Below, piece after piece: positions 1 through 13,112 of a stretch of 64,000 nt of DNA (its first letter is position 1; each line of letters opens with the position of its first letter). The stretch comes from Sorex araneus. Its lineage: Eukaryota; Chordata; Mammalia; Eulipotyphla; Soricidae. The stretch lies in contig NC_073308.1 in NCBI RefSeq assembly GCF_027595985.1, positions 17,568,005 through 17,632,004 on the forward strand, given 5' to 3'. The notes beneath the pieces are model-generated. The model was not told where the DNA came from. It searched no databases and worked only from the letters and a program-made list of their open reading frames with translations. The translations under genes were made by a program, and so were the position numbers.

Positions 1-235
1 CTCTCTGATTATTAGTGAAGAGCATTTTTTATGTGCCTTTCCGCCATTTGAATTTCTTCTTTGAGAGTTTATGTTCATTTCATCACCCCATTTTCTGATG
101 GGATTGGATGTTTTCTTCTTGTAGAGTTCAACCAGCACCTTGTATATCCTTGATATTAACCCCTTATCACAAGGGTATTGGGTGAATATGCTTTCCCATT
201 CCGGAGGTTGTCTTTGTACTCTGGTCATTGCTTCT

Positions 236-522
<287 letters not shown>

Positions 523-1184
523 CTGGCCACTGTTTCTTTTGAGGTGTTTAAGCTTTTATTTTAAGATAGTCCCATTTGTTTATCTCTATTTCCACTTGCT
601 TTGTCAGTGGCATGTCATTTTTGAAGATACCTTTAGCTTCAATACCATGGAGGGTTTTACTGACCTTTTCTTCAAAGTATCTTATGGATTCTGGTCTGAT
701 GTTAAGGTCTTTAATCCATTTTGATCTGCATGGTGTTAGGTAGAGGAGGTAGAGGTCTGAGCCCATTTTTTTGCATGTAGATATTCAGTTTTGCTAGCAC
801 CATTTGCTAAAGAGATTTATCTTGCTCCACTTTTTTTTTTTTTGCTCCCTTACCAAAGATTAGATGATCATATATTTGGGGGTATGTGTATGGTTATTCA
901 ACTCTATTCCATTGGGCTGCAGATCTGTCTTTGTTCCAATACCATGCTGTTTTAATTATTACTGCTTGGTATTACAGTTTGAGTTTGGCGAAAGTGATGC
1001 CCTCCATCTTTCCCCCAAGAACTGCTTTAGTTATTTGTGGGGCCTTATTGTTCCACATGAATTTCAGGAGTGTCCTCTTTTATTTCTTGAAGTAGCATTC
1101 TGTAATTTTCTTTGTATGGGTCCTTCACCCCCTTAATTAAGTTAATTCTGAGGCACTTGATTTTCTGAGGCATGATTGTAAATT

Positions 1185-2853
1185 GGATTTTTTTTCTTTT
1201 TTTTTTCTTTAAATTTTATTGAATCACCATGTGGAGGGTTACATAGTTCTCAGGATTATTTCAGTTATACAATACTCAAACACCCTTCCTTTCACCAGTG
1301 CCCATATTCCATCACCAACCACCCCATTATACCTCCTGCCCCCTCCCGCCCCCCCAGTCCCCGCCCTTGTAAGTGATAAGTTTCACTTCGTTTACGCTTT
1401 ATCTTGGTTACATTCCAGGTTTCAACACATAACTCACTATTGTTGCTAGGGTTTACCCCCAAAAAAGAAAAGACAGTCCTACTGTCAAGGAAGCATTTGA
1501 TAGCTCTCCATTGCTGAGAATGTAGAGATATTAAGTCCCGCTGTTTGTAACATAACTCTTCTATTTTTTTCCCCCCTCGTCCCGCGCCACCGAGTTCACA
1601 CCTGTTTAGTAATCACCACGCTGCCTGACAAAGGGAAAAAAATAACGAAAAAGATGGTTATTTCCCGTCATCAGCCGGCGTGGGGCTCTGGCTTAGTTGA
1701 TAGTCTGGTAGAATGTCTGCAAGCAGTTTCTGGAACCAAAAGTAATACGCTGGTATTGGCCCCGGCTCGAGATTCCACCAGCGTCCCGTTGTTCCAAATA
1801 CATAATAATTTATTCCCTTGTATCCCATTCCCACGCCACCAGGTCCATGTCAGCTTAATGGACATCATACTATGGTTAATGCCACGCCGCGTTTCTTCCC
1901 GAGAAAGAAGGATATTTCTTCTCAGCCGGCGTGAGGATATGGCTTAGTTCAGTCTATAGAGATGGCTACCACTTTGATTGCCTTCAATATTTCAGCAAAA
2001 GACTTACTATTCTTGTTAGGATTTCCCACCAAAGTCCGACCCGTTAAAAAGGAACCATTTCATATTGGTGATGATTAAATGACATTAGGTCGCACGGCCA
2101 TGGCAGCGGCCTCGCGGCTTTGAATTTCTGTGTAAAGTCCAGGGAAAGTACAGCCAGAAATTACACGTCACTACAAACTTTAACCCTATTATGGTCTCCC
2201 CAAAGTCCAACCCGTTGCAAAGGAACCATTTCATATTGCTGATGATTAGATGACATTAGGTTGCGTGGCCGCGGCAGCGGCCGTGCGGTTTTGGGTTTCT
2301 ATATAAAGTCCAGGGAAAATTCTGCCTAAAATTCTATCGCTACAATCTTTTACCCTTCAACAAAAAACTCAGTACTATTGTTTGGAGTTTCCCCCCACGG
2401 TAAGCCCTGCTAAAAAGGAACATTTACACGTTGCTGACAATCAAGAGATATTAGGTCGCGCGGCTGACAGCCGCGCGGTTTTGGATTTCTATATGAAGTC
2501 CAGGGAAAATTCTTTTGGTGATTGCATCACTTGCTGGCGGCGCCTGGGTCAGTAGCTCCGAGCACACAGTTTGGAGGCATTTTGGGGGCGCTGCTCGTGT
2601 CCAAAGTGGTTCAGTTGCCTCCGGGGTCGATCTTGCGCGGCGGCAGAAAGGACTCTTGTTTTAATTTCGACTCTAGCTCAGCTGGGATGTGGATCCACTC
2701 TCAAGTGTTCCAAGTGTAAGTGGTTTAGCTTTTGGATTTAATACTTTCGTTTATTCAATCTTTAATCTTCCATCTCCCGCACTCCCAGCTCCGGCCTCTC
2801 TCTGGATCTACCACCGCCTCCTTCTCTAGTCTCTCCTCTGGATTTTTTTTTCT
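1185..2853 (-). mobile_element. Composite non-coding retroelement: LTR-like head, CpG-rich tandem units, L1-type tail
   Basis: This 1.65 kb block interrupts the antisense L1 and is bordered by ggatttttttt-ct direct repeats (1185-1197 and 2840-2853), as expected of target-primed insertion. On the minus strand it begins with a purine-rich stretch and aaagattgaataaa, the same 14 bases as the poly(A)-signal region of the LTR at 62649-62662. It continues through at least four diverged tandem units of about 170-190 bp, marked on the plus strand near 1437, 2006, 2188 and 2372. It ends with the L1-type 3' end (cactggtgaaaggaagggtg, then ggtgattcaataaaattt) and poly(A). CpG-rich palindromic segments such as ggccgcggcagcggcc occur near 2267 and 2459. 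I see no long open frame. It resembles SVA-type composites in logic. It could instead be an L1 5' UTR with monomers fused to an L1 3' UTR by internal deletion. Confidence 0.7.
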
Positions 2854-3040
2854 ATATCACTTTCTTCTCTCTCATTGTTTGCATATAGGAAAGCCATGGA
2901 CTTTTGGATATTGATTTTATGACCTGCGACTTTACTATACAAGTCTATTGTTTCTAGGAGCTACTTGGTGGAGGCTTTAGGGTTTTCTAAGGTTTTTAGG
3001 CTCATGTTCTTGGCAAATAGTGAGAGGAAAGCGTAATTTT
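2854..3040 (-). mobile_element. L1 ORF2 fragment, antisense, continuation of the copy at 1-1184
   Basis: After the composite insertion the antisense L1 resumes with text typical of this part of ORF2 (ggatattgattttatgacct, then ggtggaggctttagggtttt). Similarity fades near 3040. Confidence 0.75.
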
Positions 3041-4435
3041 TGAAATAATTCTTTTCCCTCTGAGTACTTGATTTACAAATATTTTTAAAATTATTTAATC
3101 CTTTCTGTGATCATTATTTTTAAAACTCTGTATTATTCACTCATTATGTTTTTCTTAAAGTCAGTCCTGTTAGCCCGTAATCATTTGTCTTCACTTTTTC
3201 TGAACCTGTTTCAATTGCTGGAACTGTTTATGGAGTTAAGGTCAGTATCCTGGATTCCCATTCTTTAAAGGAAAAAAGAAAAAGTCACCACTTTCTTTTT
3301 CATTTTCTGGGAAATCATACACAGGCTCTTGCCCTGGGTAATATTGCCAAGTTAGTGTTATCATGAATTCATTAGCAGAAACCTAAAATATCATGAAGGT
3401 ATATCACCTAATCAGATGAGCCCCATAGTGTTTGAATTGTGATAAAGGAAACTAGGATTGGACTAGTAAACTTGGTGACAGTAATGATATGCTTACCCAG
3501 TTAATTAACAGCAGAATGAAGGTATGGAGAAATCAAGTGTACAAGGGAGACAAAACCATTCAAAACTCCTGATAGAATACAAATGCTTCTGGCAGACTCT
3601 TATTTGAAAATTAAATAAAATTTATTGTAAATTGTTCACAATTTACCAGTAAGCAATGACATTGTCTATCCCTAATTATTGAATGACATGAACCCAGTTG
3701 GTTGGCATCATTAAAGTTAAGTCATCTAATCTCTATAGCTGCACAGGGCCCAAGGGAGGTGGTTCTAGTGCCTGTCTCTAGTGTTCCCTGAGAATTATGT
3801 CTGAAATCTTTAGCATAGACACTTGAAAACCAATCCCTCTTCTGGGCCATTCCTTAGTTTTGCAAACCTGAGCTAAGAAGCTAGAAACTTAAGAGTGTGT
3901 AGAGTCAGTTAGGATGGACCAAGTTTAAAGCCAGGTTTTGCAATGGTGCTCCTTAGTGTCTGGTGCTCTTCTACCAGGCCCATAGCCTCTGGTCCCCACA
4001 GAAAGAGATAGTGGACCTCCTGGGAACCAAAGAATTCTCTGTCTTTCCTAATGTAGCTGCTTCCTCCGCACAGAGGGGACCCTGGAGCCCTTGTTGATGG
4101 ATGGAATCAGCTAGTGTGGTGGGTGACTGAGGACAGTTTCTTCTCCCAGACTCAGCAGAAGAAGCTCTGGTGTGGGATGGAAAGTCTAAAGGAGGAGCCC
4201 CCAGTCATAGGGCATAAGTCAGAGGGAGAAAGACAAGAGCAGATGATCTCACTTGTACGTGGGTCATGAAGAAGCAAAACAAGGGAAAACGTCAAAAGAA
4301 ATCAATCACTGGGCTGCAGAAAGGTAACCACAGGGGTTGTGGGGAGAGGGCTGGGAGGAGGTGGAGGGGATCCCTAGGAAACTGGATGTGGATACCGGGA
4401 CTTGGGTGGTGGGCATGGAAGAGTAGTGGAATTAT
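3041..4435. other. Intergenic, no recognised feature
   Basis: Downstream flank of GPATCH2. It has mixed AT-rich sequence, short open frames only, and no SINE head or tail, L1 motif or tandem array that I can recognise. Confidence 0.5.
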
Positions 4436-4560
4436 TTGCTTTGTTTTCGTTTGGCTTTTGATAATGCTTACTACAGGCTCTGTGCTCAGGAATAACTCGT
4501 GGCAGTGCTTAGATGTGGTATTGGGGATTAAGTAGGTCAGCAAGTGTCTTAATCTCTATA
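4436..4560 (-). mobile_element. Old SINE fragment
   Basis: The plus strand shows the diverged signature ggctctgtgctcaggaataa, then a ggggattaagtagg segment corresponding to the B box, in minus orientation. There is no clear target duplication. Confidence 0.55.
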
Positions 4561-6456
4561 TTATTTTTATGTCCCAGAGCAGAAGAATTCTACAAGATTC
4601 TCATAAATCCACATTAAACCAACAACATGAAATAAACAATGTTAGAACAGGCCAGGGAAAAGTATCCCAGCATGTATCAGCATATTTTAAAAGCAGTTAG
4701 GGTAATGTTTAGGACTCTTCTCTAGTATTAAAATAGTTTTTTTCAAGTGACATTCATGTGTATTTCCCTTTGTAGATGGAAAATACTACATTGGCATTCA
4801 ATAGAGTTGGGCTCTGTCTGGGAAAAAATGAACAGAAGAAAACTGAGGCCAAGACACTGAAAATCCTCTGATGCACAACTCATTAGAAGCATCATGTCTG
4901 CTGTGCTGTCAATCTACAAATGTATCATTTGAAAGAAACTATCAGAGAAAGATTGCCAGTTAAATAATTTATGGTGATTCTTTTTGGTCTTGGGAAGTAA
5001 CCCATGGGGCCTCCTGAACATTGCTTGGGAGAAATCCGCCTCTCCCCTGACCCCTGACGCTGCAACAAACCAGGAAGCCTCCTTCTTGGCCTGACTGGTC
5101 CCAAGATCAGGGAAACCATGTAGCTTATTGGAAACTTCTTTTTCCACACAGGACATACAAATCCTTAATGCACTTTCTGCCCACTCTGGGAGATGGCAGC
5201 CTGCACATGCCTTACCACATCCCCCTGAATTCTGGTTCTACAGAAGTGAAGAGTATGACATGATTTGCTTTGAGGTAATCAGATTCTCTGGAATTTAATA
5301 CTCGATCCCATTTAGGCTCAAGCTAGCCCTTCAAAATTAAAATGAACCTTTCATCCATGTGTATCATAAATGGGCATTTATCAGGATTATATGATTTTGC
5401 AATCCATCTGAATACGTAACCAGAATTTTGTTTTCTTTCCGTTTTTCTATGTAATTACCCGGCAACAATAACAAAAGTGACATGTTTGAAGAACAGATAA
5501 AATGCTGCAAATTGGCCAGTAATGGTGATATTTCCTCATCTTCTGAAAAACCCATTTATTCTCTCTCAACAAATCAAGGCTTTGTCAGCACGCCCGTGTC
5601 CTGCGGCTGGAGGGGCTCCGCTGGTTTCGGGAGGTGGGTGCTTCCCAGAATGCAGATGAGGGCCATTCGCCATGGCTTTCAGGACCGGCAGCTGGTCTTT
5701 GCTTGCCTCAATTTCTAAATCATCCATAATGGGGCCAAGACCTCCCAAGCACTAAAAAGAGAGAGCTGACATGCTGGACAAACTGTTAATTTTTTCCTGA
5801 AGAAGCTGTTATCTTGCACATCTGTCACAGCTGCGTGGACAATTACTCACCAAGTCAGGAGGGGCAGGGGACACTGTGGCTTGTTCTGGCGTACTTGTTA
5901 AGGGACCGAGAGAAGAAGTACAATGGTGGCAAAGGAGAGGCTGGCCTGAGGTCACTGAAGACCCAGGAGGAATCCGCAGGAATGTCCCTCATGACTAGGT
6001 GCATCTACAGAGCACAGCCCCCTGTCCCCAGCTTCCCTCCACCCCTGCCCAAGCTATGGATACCACAGGCAACCTTGGCATCAGGAGAACATTTTGGATG
6101 TTAAAGTTCCCACTTTTCATGGGCTCCGAGCGGCTCACATCCATTTAAAATAGTGTCTTGTGAGTTCTATATGTCGAATTTGCAGCATGAACTCTCTGTC
6201 TAGTTTCCATGATGAACTGGGGTCATCAGTAAAGAACCCGGGAATCACAGATGAGACTCATAGGACCTGAACACCCACCACAGCCTCTGAACTCAGGGGC
6301 ATATCATGGCACTGACATTGACTGAATTTGACATTGACCTCCATTCATTCGTCACAAGGGAGCAATGCATTGGTGTGTTTTGGGCCAGCATATATTAAGT
6401 GAATGTTTGCTGAATGAAAGAAATATGTCTTCAGGAGGAAATGCATATTTAGGGGA
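4561..6456. other. Intergenic, no recognised feature
   Basis: No repeat family or exon is recognised. The two overlapping 74-80 codon frames at 4914-5156 (minus) have no recognisable domain and no splice context, so I do not call a gene. Confidence 0.45.
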
Positions 6457-6565
6457 GGGTAGTGGGCCACACCTAGAGATAGGTGGCTCTGTGTTTGGGG
6501 CTCACTCCTGGTGGTGTTTGGGAGATAGAAAATGCTGGGGATTGAACCAGGATCAGTTGCATGCA
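6457..6565 (-). mobile_element. Older SINE fragment
   Basis: A diverged minus-oriented SINE: gggccacacctagagatagg, then ggggattgaaccaggatcag. It is cut at its 5' end by the (CT)n tract and the younger SINE that follow. Confidence 0.6.
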
Positions 6566-6568
6566 GAC

Positions 6569-6570
<2 letters not shown>

Positions 6571-6607
<37 letters not shown>
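6571..6607. repeat. (CT)n microsatellite
   Basis: An uninterrupted CT array of about 18 units between two SINEs of the same orientation, at the tail side of the younger one. Confidence 0.95.
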
Positions 6608-6609
<2 letters not shown>

Positions 6610-6768
6610 GCTTTTCAGGTCACACCCAGCGATGCACAGTGGTTACTTCTGGCTCTACACTCAGGAATTACTCCTGGTGGCGCTGGGGGACTATATGGGA
6701 TGCTGAGAATCAAACCAAGGTCGGCTGTGTGCAAGGCAAATGCCCTACCCGCTATCACTCCAGCCCCA
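6608..6768 (-). mobile_element. SOR-like SINE
   Basis: A near-consensus minus-strand SINE body and head: gtcacacccagcgatgcaca through ctatcactccagcccc. It is younger than the neighbour at 6457-6565, into whose head it appears to have inserted. Confidence 0.87.
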
Positions 6769-6967
6769 AGTTTCTTAATTCCTGTATTATCTCTCCACTA
6801 TGAAACATTTATTTCTTATACTTCACAGGAAGAAGAAAACAGGTAGGAAATAGTTTGGGGTGTCTTCTTACTCAGAGAACCATCAGCAAGCAGTTTTGTA
6901 TCTTTAGCTTCCTATAGCTGAAAAATCAAGTCAAGAATGACACACCTATAATGCCAATAGTGGGGGT

Positions 6968-7032
6968 GGAGAGAGAGAAAGAGAGAAAGACAGACAGAGA
7001 CAGAGACAGAGAGAAAGACACACACACAGAAA
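6968..7032. repeat. GA-rich / (CA) low-complexity tract
   Basis: Purine-rich simple sequence made of gagaga and gacaga units, with a short cacacaca stretch. Confidence 0.8.
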
Positions 7033-8886
7033 AAGCCTTCAATTGTTACTTAATTCTTCAAACATTAAGGAGTAAACAGAAGATTCTGATAATGCAACAG
7101 GAGGGAGGTCTGCGAACATGAGAATGATTTAAGCTGTCTGACAATTCAGAGACAGAAGACAACTCTAATGTACAGATAAAACTAAAAGTGGCAATAGTAG
7201 ATCATACTTCTGGCAGCTAATGGCATTGACTCGCTGGAGACAAATCTGGATCTACTTAAAATGTCAGGTGTGTAAAGTAATGAGTCTTTGCTTAGTCGGA
7301 GCCCAGCAGAAGGAGTGTTCATGGTCCACTTGTCAGTTGAGTATATATTACTGTAGGCCTGTTAAATAAATGAGTATTTAATACCCATTGGATAGAAAGG
7401 ATAAAAAAAAATCCATTCACCCTAACAATACTACTTAGAGTTTTGGAAGATAAGATAAAATTTTATGAACATAAATGGTGATGCTTCTTTAAGTAGAATT
7501 CAACACTTTAATGTCTATTATAAAATATTTTAAATAGTCAAGTATGTTTAGGGTAGAGCTAGAGTTTTCCAGAAGGAATTGAAGTGACTAATACATAATG
7601 ATTCTGGTTGATATTTCAAGTGGCTGGAGAGAGTTTGCACTTGTCAATTTACAATTATAGAATCTTTGAGCAGAAGGAAACCTTCAGCCAATGAGCTTTA
7701 GACAATCTTTAGAGAAAATGAAACAGGAAAAATGCGATAGAATAGCTCAAATATGTTTACCATCTTTTTCTCTCAATTGAAAAATATGTTGAAAATCTTC
7801 AGGGCTTCAACTAGTAATGAATTTAATTTTACTGTTAGATTCTGTCGACAGTAGTAATATTTTTAAAGCACTTTAAAAGTTATTTATTGTTTTATGGCAA
7901 GGGGAGAACACTTAAAACACAAAGACAAGGATTGCTTATAAATAACATTCTTAAACATTGTGTTATTTTCTTTCACTCTTGGTAGATCCATTAATATAGC
8001 TTTCTTCTGAAAGAAAAAAATGAAAAGAAATCTAAAATAGTCTGCTAAACATTTTGCTTCATTTTACAATAGCAATATATATCACTTTTTATTTTTAGAA
8101 AGACAAAAATAAGGAGAAATGGTTTTTAAAAGTATGTTAACAATGATTTTTTTCTTTTATGAAATATCAGCTCAAAATGAAGTGTTTGAAGAGAAGCTCA
8201 ATTGACTATAAGAGTATCAGTTCATGACATGAAAATAAATGTCGAGCTGAAATGGAACACACTGCATGTACATACTGCAAACACTTGCCCTCTGAAAATA
8301 CACCTCTATGTATATGGTACGCCTGTCTTTAACTCTCCTGTTTTAACGTGTGTGGTAAGCAGAGTCTGAGTTCAATTGGTGTAGAAGTAGAACAAAACCA
8401 ATCAATTAGTAAGTTCTAGTTAGTAGTTAGCTCTTACAAACCATATAACTTTAAAACAATAATAAATAAGTGTGAAGGGAACATAGCTTTAAACATTGCA
8501 TTGAGGAAGGAAAGGGAAGAAGGCAAGCAAAGAAGAGAGGGGGTGACAGTGGGAGAGGGGAAGAAGAGGACCAGGATCCAGTCTGGTTAAATAGAAACAA
8601 ATGTGGTGCTACTGAAGTCTGCTCATGCTCTCTTCGATATTGTTGAAATGCTAGAAGACTCCATGATTTCTCTACAACTTTCAGCATAGCCAAATTCTTG
8701 CTAGGAAGCTTTGATCACAAAGATGGACATAAATGGCTTTGTGAGAGCAGAAAAAAACCTGCTACCTGTTTAAGGAGAGAGAAATTAGATGTTCTAAACC
8801 ATGAATTCCCGTGCAATCTTTGGATTCTCTGGGATGCTAAAAAAAATGAACTTTGCAATGTGGCAACAAAAATTGCTGGGCTTTTC
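7033..8886. other. Intergenic, no recognised feature
   Basis: AT-rich unique-looking sequence. I recognise no element or exon. Confidence 0.5.
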
Positions 8887-9056
8887 TTAGGGAGTTGTTG
8901 GGGGAGTACTAGGGCCATATCTGGCAGTTCTTAGGGCTGTTGCCACCTTTGTGCTCATGGTCACTCATGGCAATCATGAGTTGGGGCAGAGAACTGGGGT
9001 CCATCCATTAAATGCAAAGCAAGCATCTTAAGCCCTGTACATTTTCTCTGGCCCTG
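8887..9056 (-). mobile_element. Old SINE fragment
   Basis: A degraded minus-oriented SINE: ggcagttcttagggctgttg, a gtgctcatgg segment, then gcaaagcaagcatcttaag and a final ctctggccctgg matching the reverse of the SINE head. Confidence 0.45.
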
Positions 9057-9923
9057 GCTTCTTATCTTAAAAGACATCTGGTTTAAGAAGCTTTTATTTT
9101 GACTCTTCATTTCTCCCCAACAAGTACAAGTACAAAAGTTGGCATTGATATCTTCTGTCGACTGGAGAGAGACAGCTGTGTATGTGAGCGCCTGGGAGAG
9201 AGAGAGACATAGGTATTGCTACTGTCTGCTGGAATCATGGTTTCCAATTCTATGCAGCTGAACACCTTCCAAGAATAAAAAAATATTGTTAAATATCCCA
9301 TGAGCTATGGAAGCCCAGACAGAGAACATTGCTCTGAAAGCAGCTAAAACAGTGATGAAGATGTAACATTTGGGGTGTGGGATATTGGAGAATACTTGTT
9401 ACTGCCTCCAAGTAAGCACTTAAGAATGGTTGTTGCTGATTTGTCCAGAGAACCCCAGAAACAGGATTCAGGAAGAGAGTGGGGTGTACCATCCTCTCCT
9501 CTCTATCAGGCTCTGAACACAGTGCTGTAGGAGCTAGGAGCCACATACTCCTACGTTACCCGTCAGGAGCAGCATGGCTGCCTTTCCAAAGTGAGAACAC
9601 TTTAGAAGCTTTTTCAGAGTTAGAAAACAAACCATGTTTTGAATAAATCCAAGAAAACTCTATACTGCCATGTAAGAAGTGTTCATGGGCAGACTATTTT
9701 CTCAGACTTAGAGAAATTTCTCAGTATCAAGCCCGTTGCAAAATAATCATAAAATGGGGTGGCTTTAGGAAAGCTTCAGAGGCCCTCTCCAGCCTGTCTT
9801 CTTAGCACAAACCCTGGGAAGAGACGAGGATTCTTGAGACATGTGTCTGTGTGTGACTAGAAAGGCTTTCTAAGAGAGCCCGAGAAGGACACAATACCTC
9901 CAGTGGCAGTGTTGACTTTAGGG

Positions 9924-10002
9924 CAGTGGTCTTCAACCATCATGCCATGGGTAGGTTCACAGGTGGGGAAAGGTTGAAGAATTCTGCCTTTGGAGACCAC
10001 TT
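9924..10002. mobile_element. Possible miniature hAT-like element (fold-back)
   Basis: The ends cagtggtcttcaa (9924-9936) and ttggagaccactt (9990-10002) are inverted with two mismatches, and the left end looks like the cagtggttctcaa terminus common in hAT transposons. An inner inverted pair, tcttcaacc (9930-9938) and ggttgaaga (9972-9980), is perfect. I find no matching 8-bp target duplication, so this is weak. Confidence 0.25.
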
Positions 10003-10447
10003 GAAGGAACCCTGTTAGACGCAAGTTCCCACTCGCCCCTTTTTAAAAACTGAGGATTCACATTTTTTCCCCTAAATTCCTTAGAGCGGAACACAGATGA
10101 TTTTAAACAGATGAGGGTCACATGACAGCTTCCACTTCCCCAAGCCCATAGGCAGCATGAAACTGAGAGATGCAATGTCATCTCTGAATTGGGGCGACAC
10201 AGGGTCAGTGTGGGTTTGCCAGCTGAAAACACATCTGCTTCTCTGGTAGGGGATGGTGACAAGCTGGGAGGCTTTGCATGTGTGGGGGCTGGGAGTATCT
10301 GTGAAAGTTTGATGCTTCTTCAATGCTGCTTTGAGAAACAAAAGCTTAAACTTATTAGGAAGGTGAGTTTCATTTGTGCTATTTGACTCAACCAGTACTG
10401 GTCAGTATGATTTGTCTTAACGGGGAAGATGATAATAAATGAATTCA

Positions 10448-10566
10448 TTTTTGGCTTTAGGGTTATACCTGGCTCAATGCTCAGTGATTCTGAGGTACTA
10501 GGGCTTGAACCAGGGATGCCCACATGTGAGGAAAGTGTGCAGTCTGTCTTTGAGCCATCTCCTGAC
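10448..10566 (-). mobile_element. Old SINE fragment
   Basis: A diverged minus-strand SINE: ttttggctttagggttatac, ctcaatgctcagtgattctg, gggcttgaaccagggatg, then gagccatctcctgacc. Confidence 0.5.
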
Positions 10567-11059
10567 CTAGCTCAAACCAACAAATTCTGAACTAACATCT
10601 ATTTAGAACCTCTGCCCACAGGAAGCAGAGGATTCTGAAATCACGATAATAGGTGCATAAAAGAAATGACTTGTTTTACTTGGCTTTAAAGTAACTACTG
10701 AGATGATGAAAAGGGGAAATTGGGACCATTCATTTTCTTGCTCATCTTAAAGTGGATTGGACCACTGCCAGGAGTCTGAATTCTTGGGGGAGACATTTCA
10801 GTCTCCAGATAAATTGATACTATATTCTCATAACATACTCCTACGGTTAAAATTTCAAATCAGTTTACTACAGTTGAGCCAGTCTTACAAAAACTAACCT
10901 TTAGGAAGAGAGAGGTAGAAGTCAGTCTAGATTATCAGGGTTTACAGCTCAGTCATGGTGGATTTTTAAAAAATACAATTTTCTTGCAATAATCATTTCC
11001 TGCTCTGAATGAGGTAAAATTGATCAAATCTGCATTCAAATAATGTTGAGGGCACTCTG

Positions 11060-11684
11060 GTGATAACAAGAATGAGGTTTATTTTTGTCCAAATTCCAGA
11101 GGGAAACATGAGTCACTGCAAGTTCTCACGCCAATGTCCAAGGGCAGATGATTAATGAGGGGTGGGGGTGCCACCTTGCTAGGGAAGCCAAATGCCAGGC
11201 ATATGCACTTGACCAGCCCATCAGTGGTTTGCTGAGGACCCCACTAAGTGGGTTTGCATGTCTTTTAGTGTCCTAGAGTTGGGGCAGATATGAAGAAGCA
11301 TGTTTCTTTCTTGGTGTAGCCTAGTTTGGATACCTGTAGGGGTGCTCACAATTGCTTTCTGGGTGGGTATGGGATTGCAGGTGTCCCTCACGTGTGAACG
11401 AGGAGGTTTAGGTGCCAGAAATGATTGACCCAGGAGGACCAGAATAAATAAACGGAATAAACACTGCTCTTTACAACAAGAAGTAGCTGCAAATTCTTGC
11501 CGGGGCTGACTTTCACATTAGCACCACGGACAGCGGTGACATCCCATCACTGACCCTTCTGCACCCAGGGAGCCAGGTGCAGTGGGCAAATGTGAGATCT
11601 CTGCTTCCAGACCTGCAGACATTCTGCTCTTCTACGATGGGGAGTGAACAGGCTGGGAGACCAGGCTCCTCTTTGCTTTGCTTC
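11060..11684 (-). other. GPATCH2: Probable GPATCH2 3' untranslated region
   Basis: This follows the stop codon of the terminal exon and runs to just past a candidate poly(A) signal at 11078-11083. I recognise no repeat element in it. The end is inferred only from the hexamer, so the true 3' UTR could be shorter or longer. Confidence 0.4.
11078..11083 (-). promoter_or_regulatory. GPATCH2: Candidate poly(A) signal AATAAA for GPATCH2
   Basis: tttatt on the plus strand reads AATAAA on the minus strand, about 600 bases beyond the stop codon. I saw no other canonical hexamer between it and the stop. Confidence 0.4.
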
Positions 11685-11936
<252 letters not shown>

Positions 11937-12738
11937 TTACTGACCCCTAGTGGATATCCTTTGGGGGCCTGAGAAAACCCGTGTCCGATGCAGCTCTTCT
12001 GACCAGCAGGCAGTGGGGGAGGGGGCGCTGAATCTTCATCTTTTGGGATCTGTGTAGGCTTGAAGCAGAGGGAAGGGAAGGGGAAACGGTCTTGGATACA
12101 GGTGCTGCTCCTGAGCTCTCTGCTTTAGGAACAGCTTAAATGCTCTCACCTCCTGAGGTTTTTGTCTTCTCCTCTTGGAAAACAATGGTCACCTGCTGCC
12201 TTGCAGAAACAGGTGAGAGCAACAGACCAATGGTGGTGGAGGGGGGGTCCACGAGAGCTAAGCTAAGATTGTCCATCTGCCCACATGCAGCCAGGGTTAG
12301 GGAGCACTCCCCAGGGAGCTCTGCTTTCCTGCTTGGCCTTGGTGGCTGCTACTAGACTATGAAGTTGGACAGGGAAGCTGAACTGATCTGGAGATGGCCA
12401 GAGACAGGCCCAGAACCCCCAGAGCAATGTATGTGCCCTCAGCCCCCACAAAGGAGAAAGTGATCTCTGGAAGGGAGAACTTTCATGCCTTCATTTTTAG
12501 GTTCTTGGACTGATCGTGAAACAGTGCATGGGGGTCCAAAGAAGTGACTCCAACAGTACAATTTTAAAGTCTTTTAGACAAAGGGGCATGGACAAGGAAA
12601 AGGAGTTAGGGCTTGAAGAGAGTAGGTAAGCCAAGTCCTGAGCAAGTCTGTTGAGATCCCATCCCAGCCCTGAGGCCCCATCTCTGGTGGGGATGCCTGT
12701 GTTTCTTCTGCTACCAAAAAAGCACTGTCTCCTAGGCC

Positions 12739-12851
12739 AGTGCTGCAGAATGCAGAATGGGAACAAGGCTGAGCACCCCAGCCATTGCGTGTCACCTCCC
12801 CTCTGACTGGTTGTTCATCCAACATCAATACAATACTTTAGGAGCCAAAGC
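12739..12851 (-). repeat. Arm A of an intronic inverted duplication
   Basis: The reverse complement of this block (tttggctcctaaagtattgt through ttcccattctgcattctgca) matches 13993-14118 with scattered substitutions and one block of about 15 bases missing. It is not one of the SINE families seen elsewhere in the window. Confidence 0.85.
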
Positions 12852-12934
12852 TTGATTCCTTCTTTCAAGGCACTGAGGAAGACCTGGGTACCCTTCCTGC
12901 TTCAGCTCTTTCCTAACTTAAATTAAAAATCAAT

Positions 12935-13112
12935 TCAGGGTGTGGAGAGATATAACAGCAGATAAGGCATTTGCTTTGCAGATGGGCAACATCAGTTCGA
13001 TCCCTGGCACCACATGGGATTTCCCTGAGCCCCACGAGGAGTGATCCCTGAGCACAGAGCCAAGAATAAGCCCTGAGCATAGCCAAGTGTTGCCCAAACA
13101 TTGTCCTTTAAA
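12935..13112 (+). mobile_element. Old SINE, sense
   Basis: A diverged plus-strand SINE: ggtgtggagagatataacag, ggcatttgctttgcagatgg, gttcgatccctggcaccaca, then gagcacagagccaagaataa. It ends in an A run near 13110. Confidence 0.75.
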
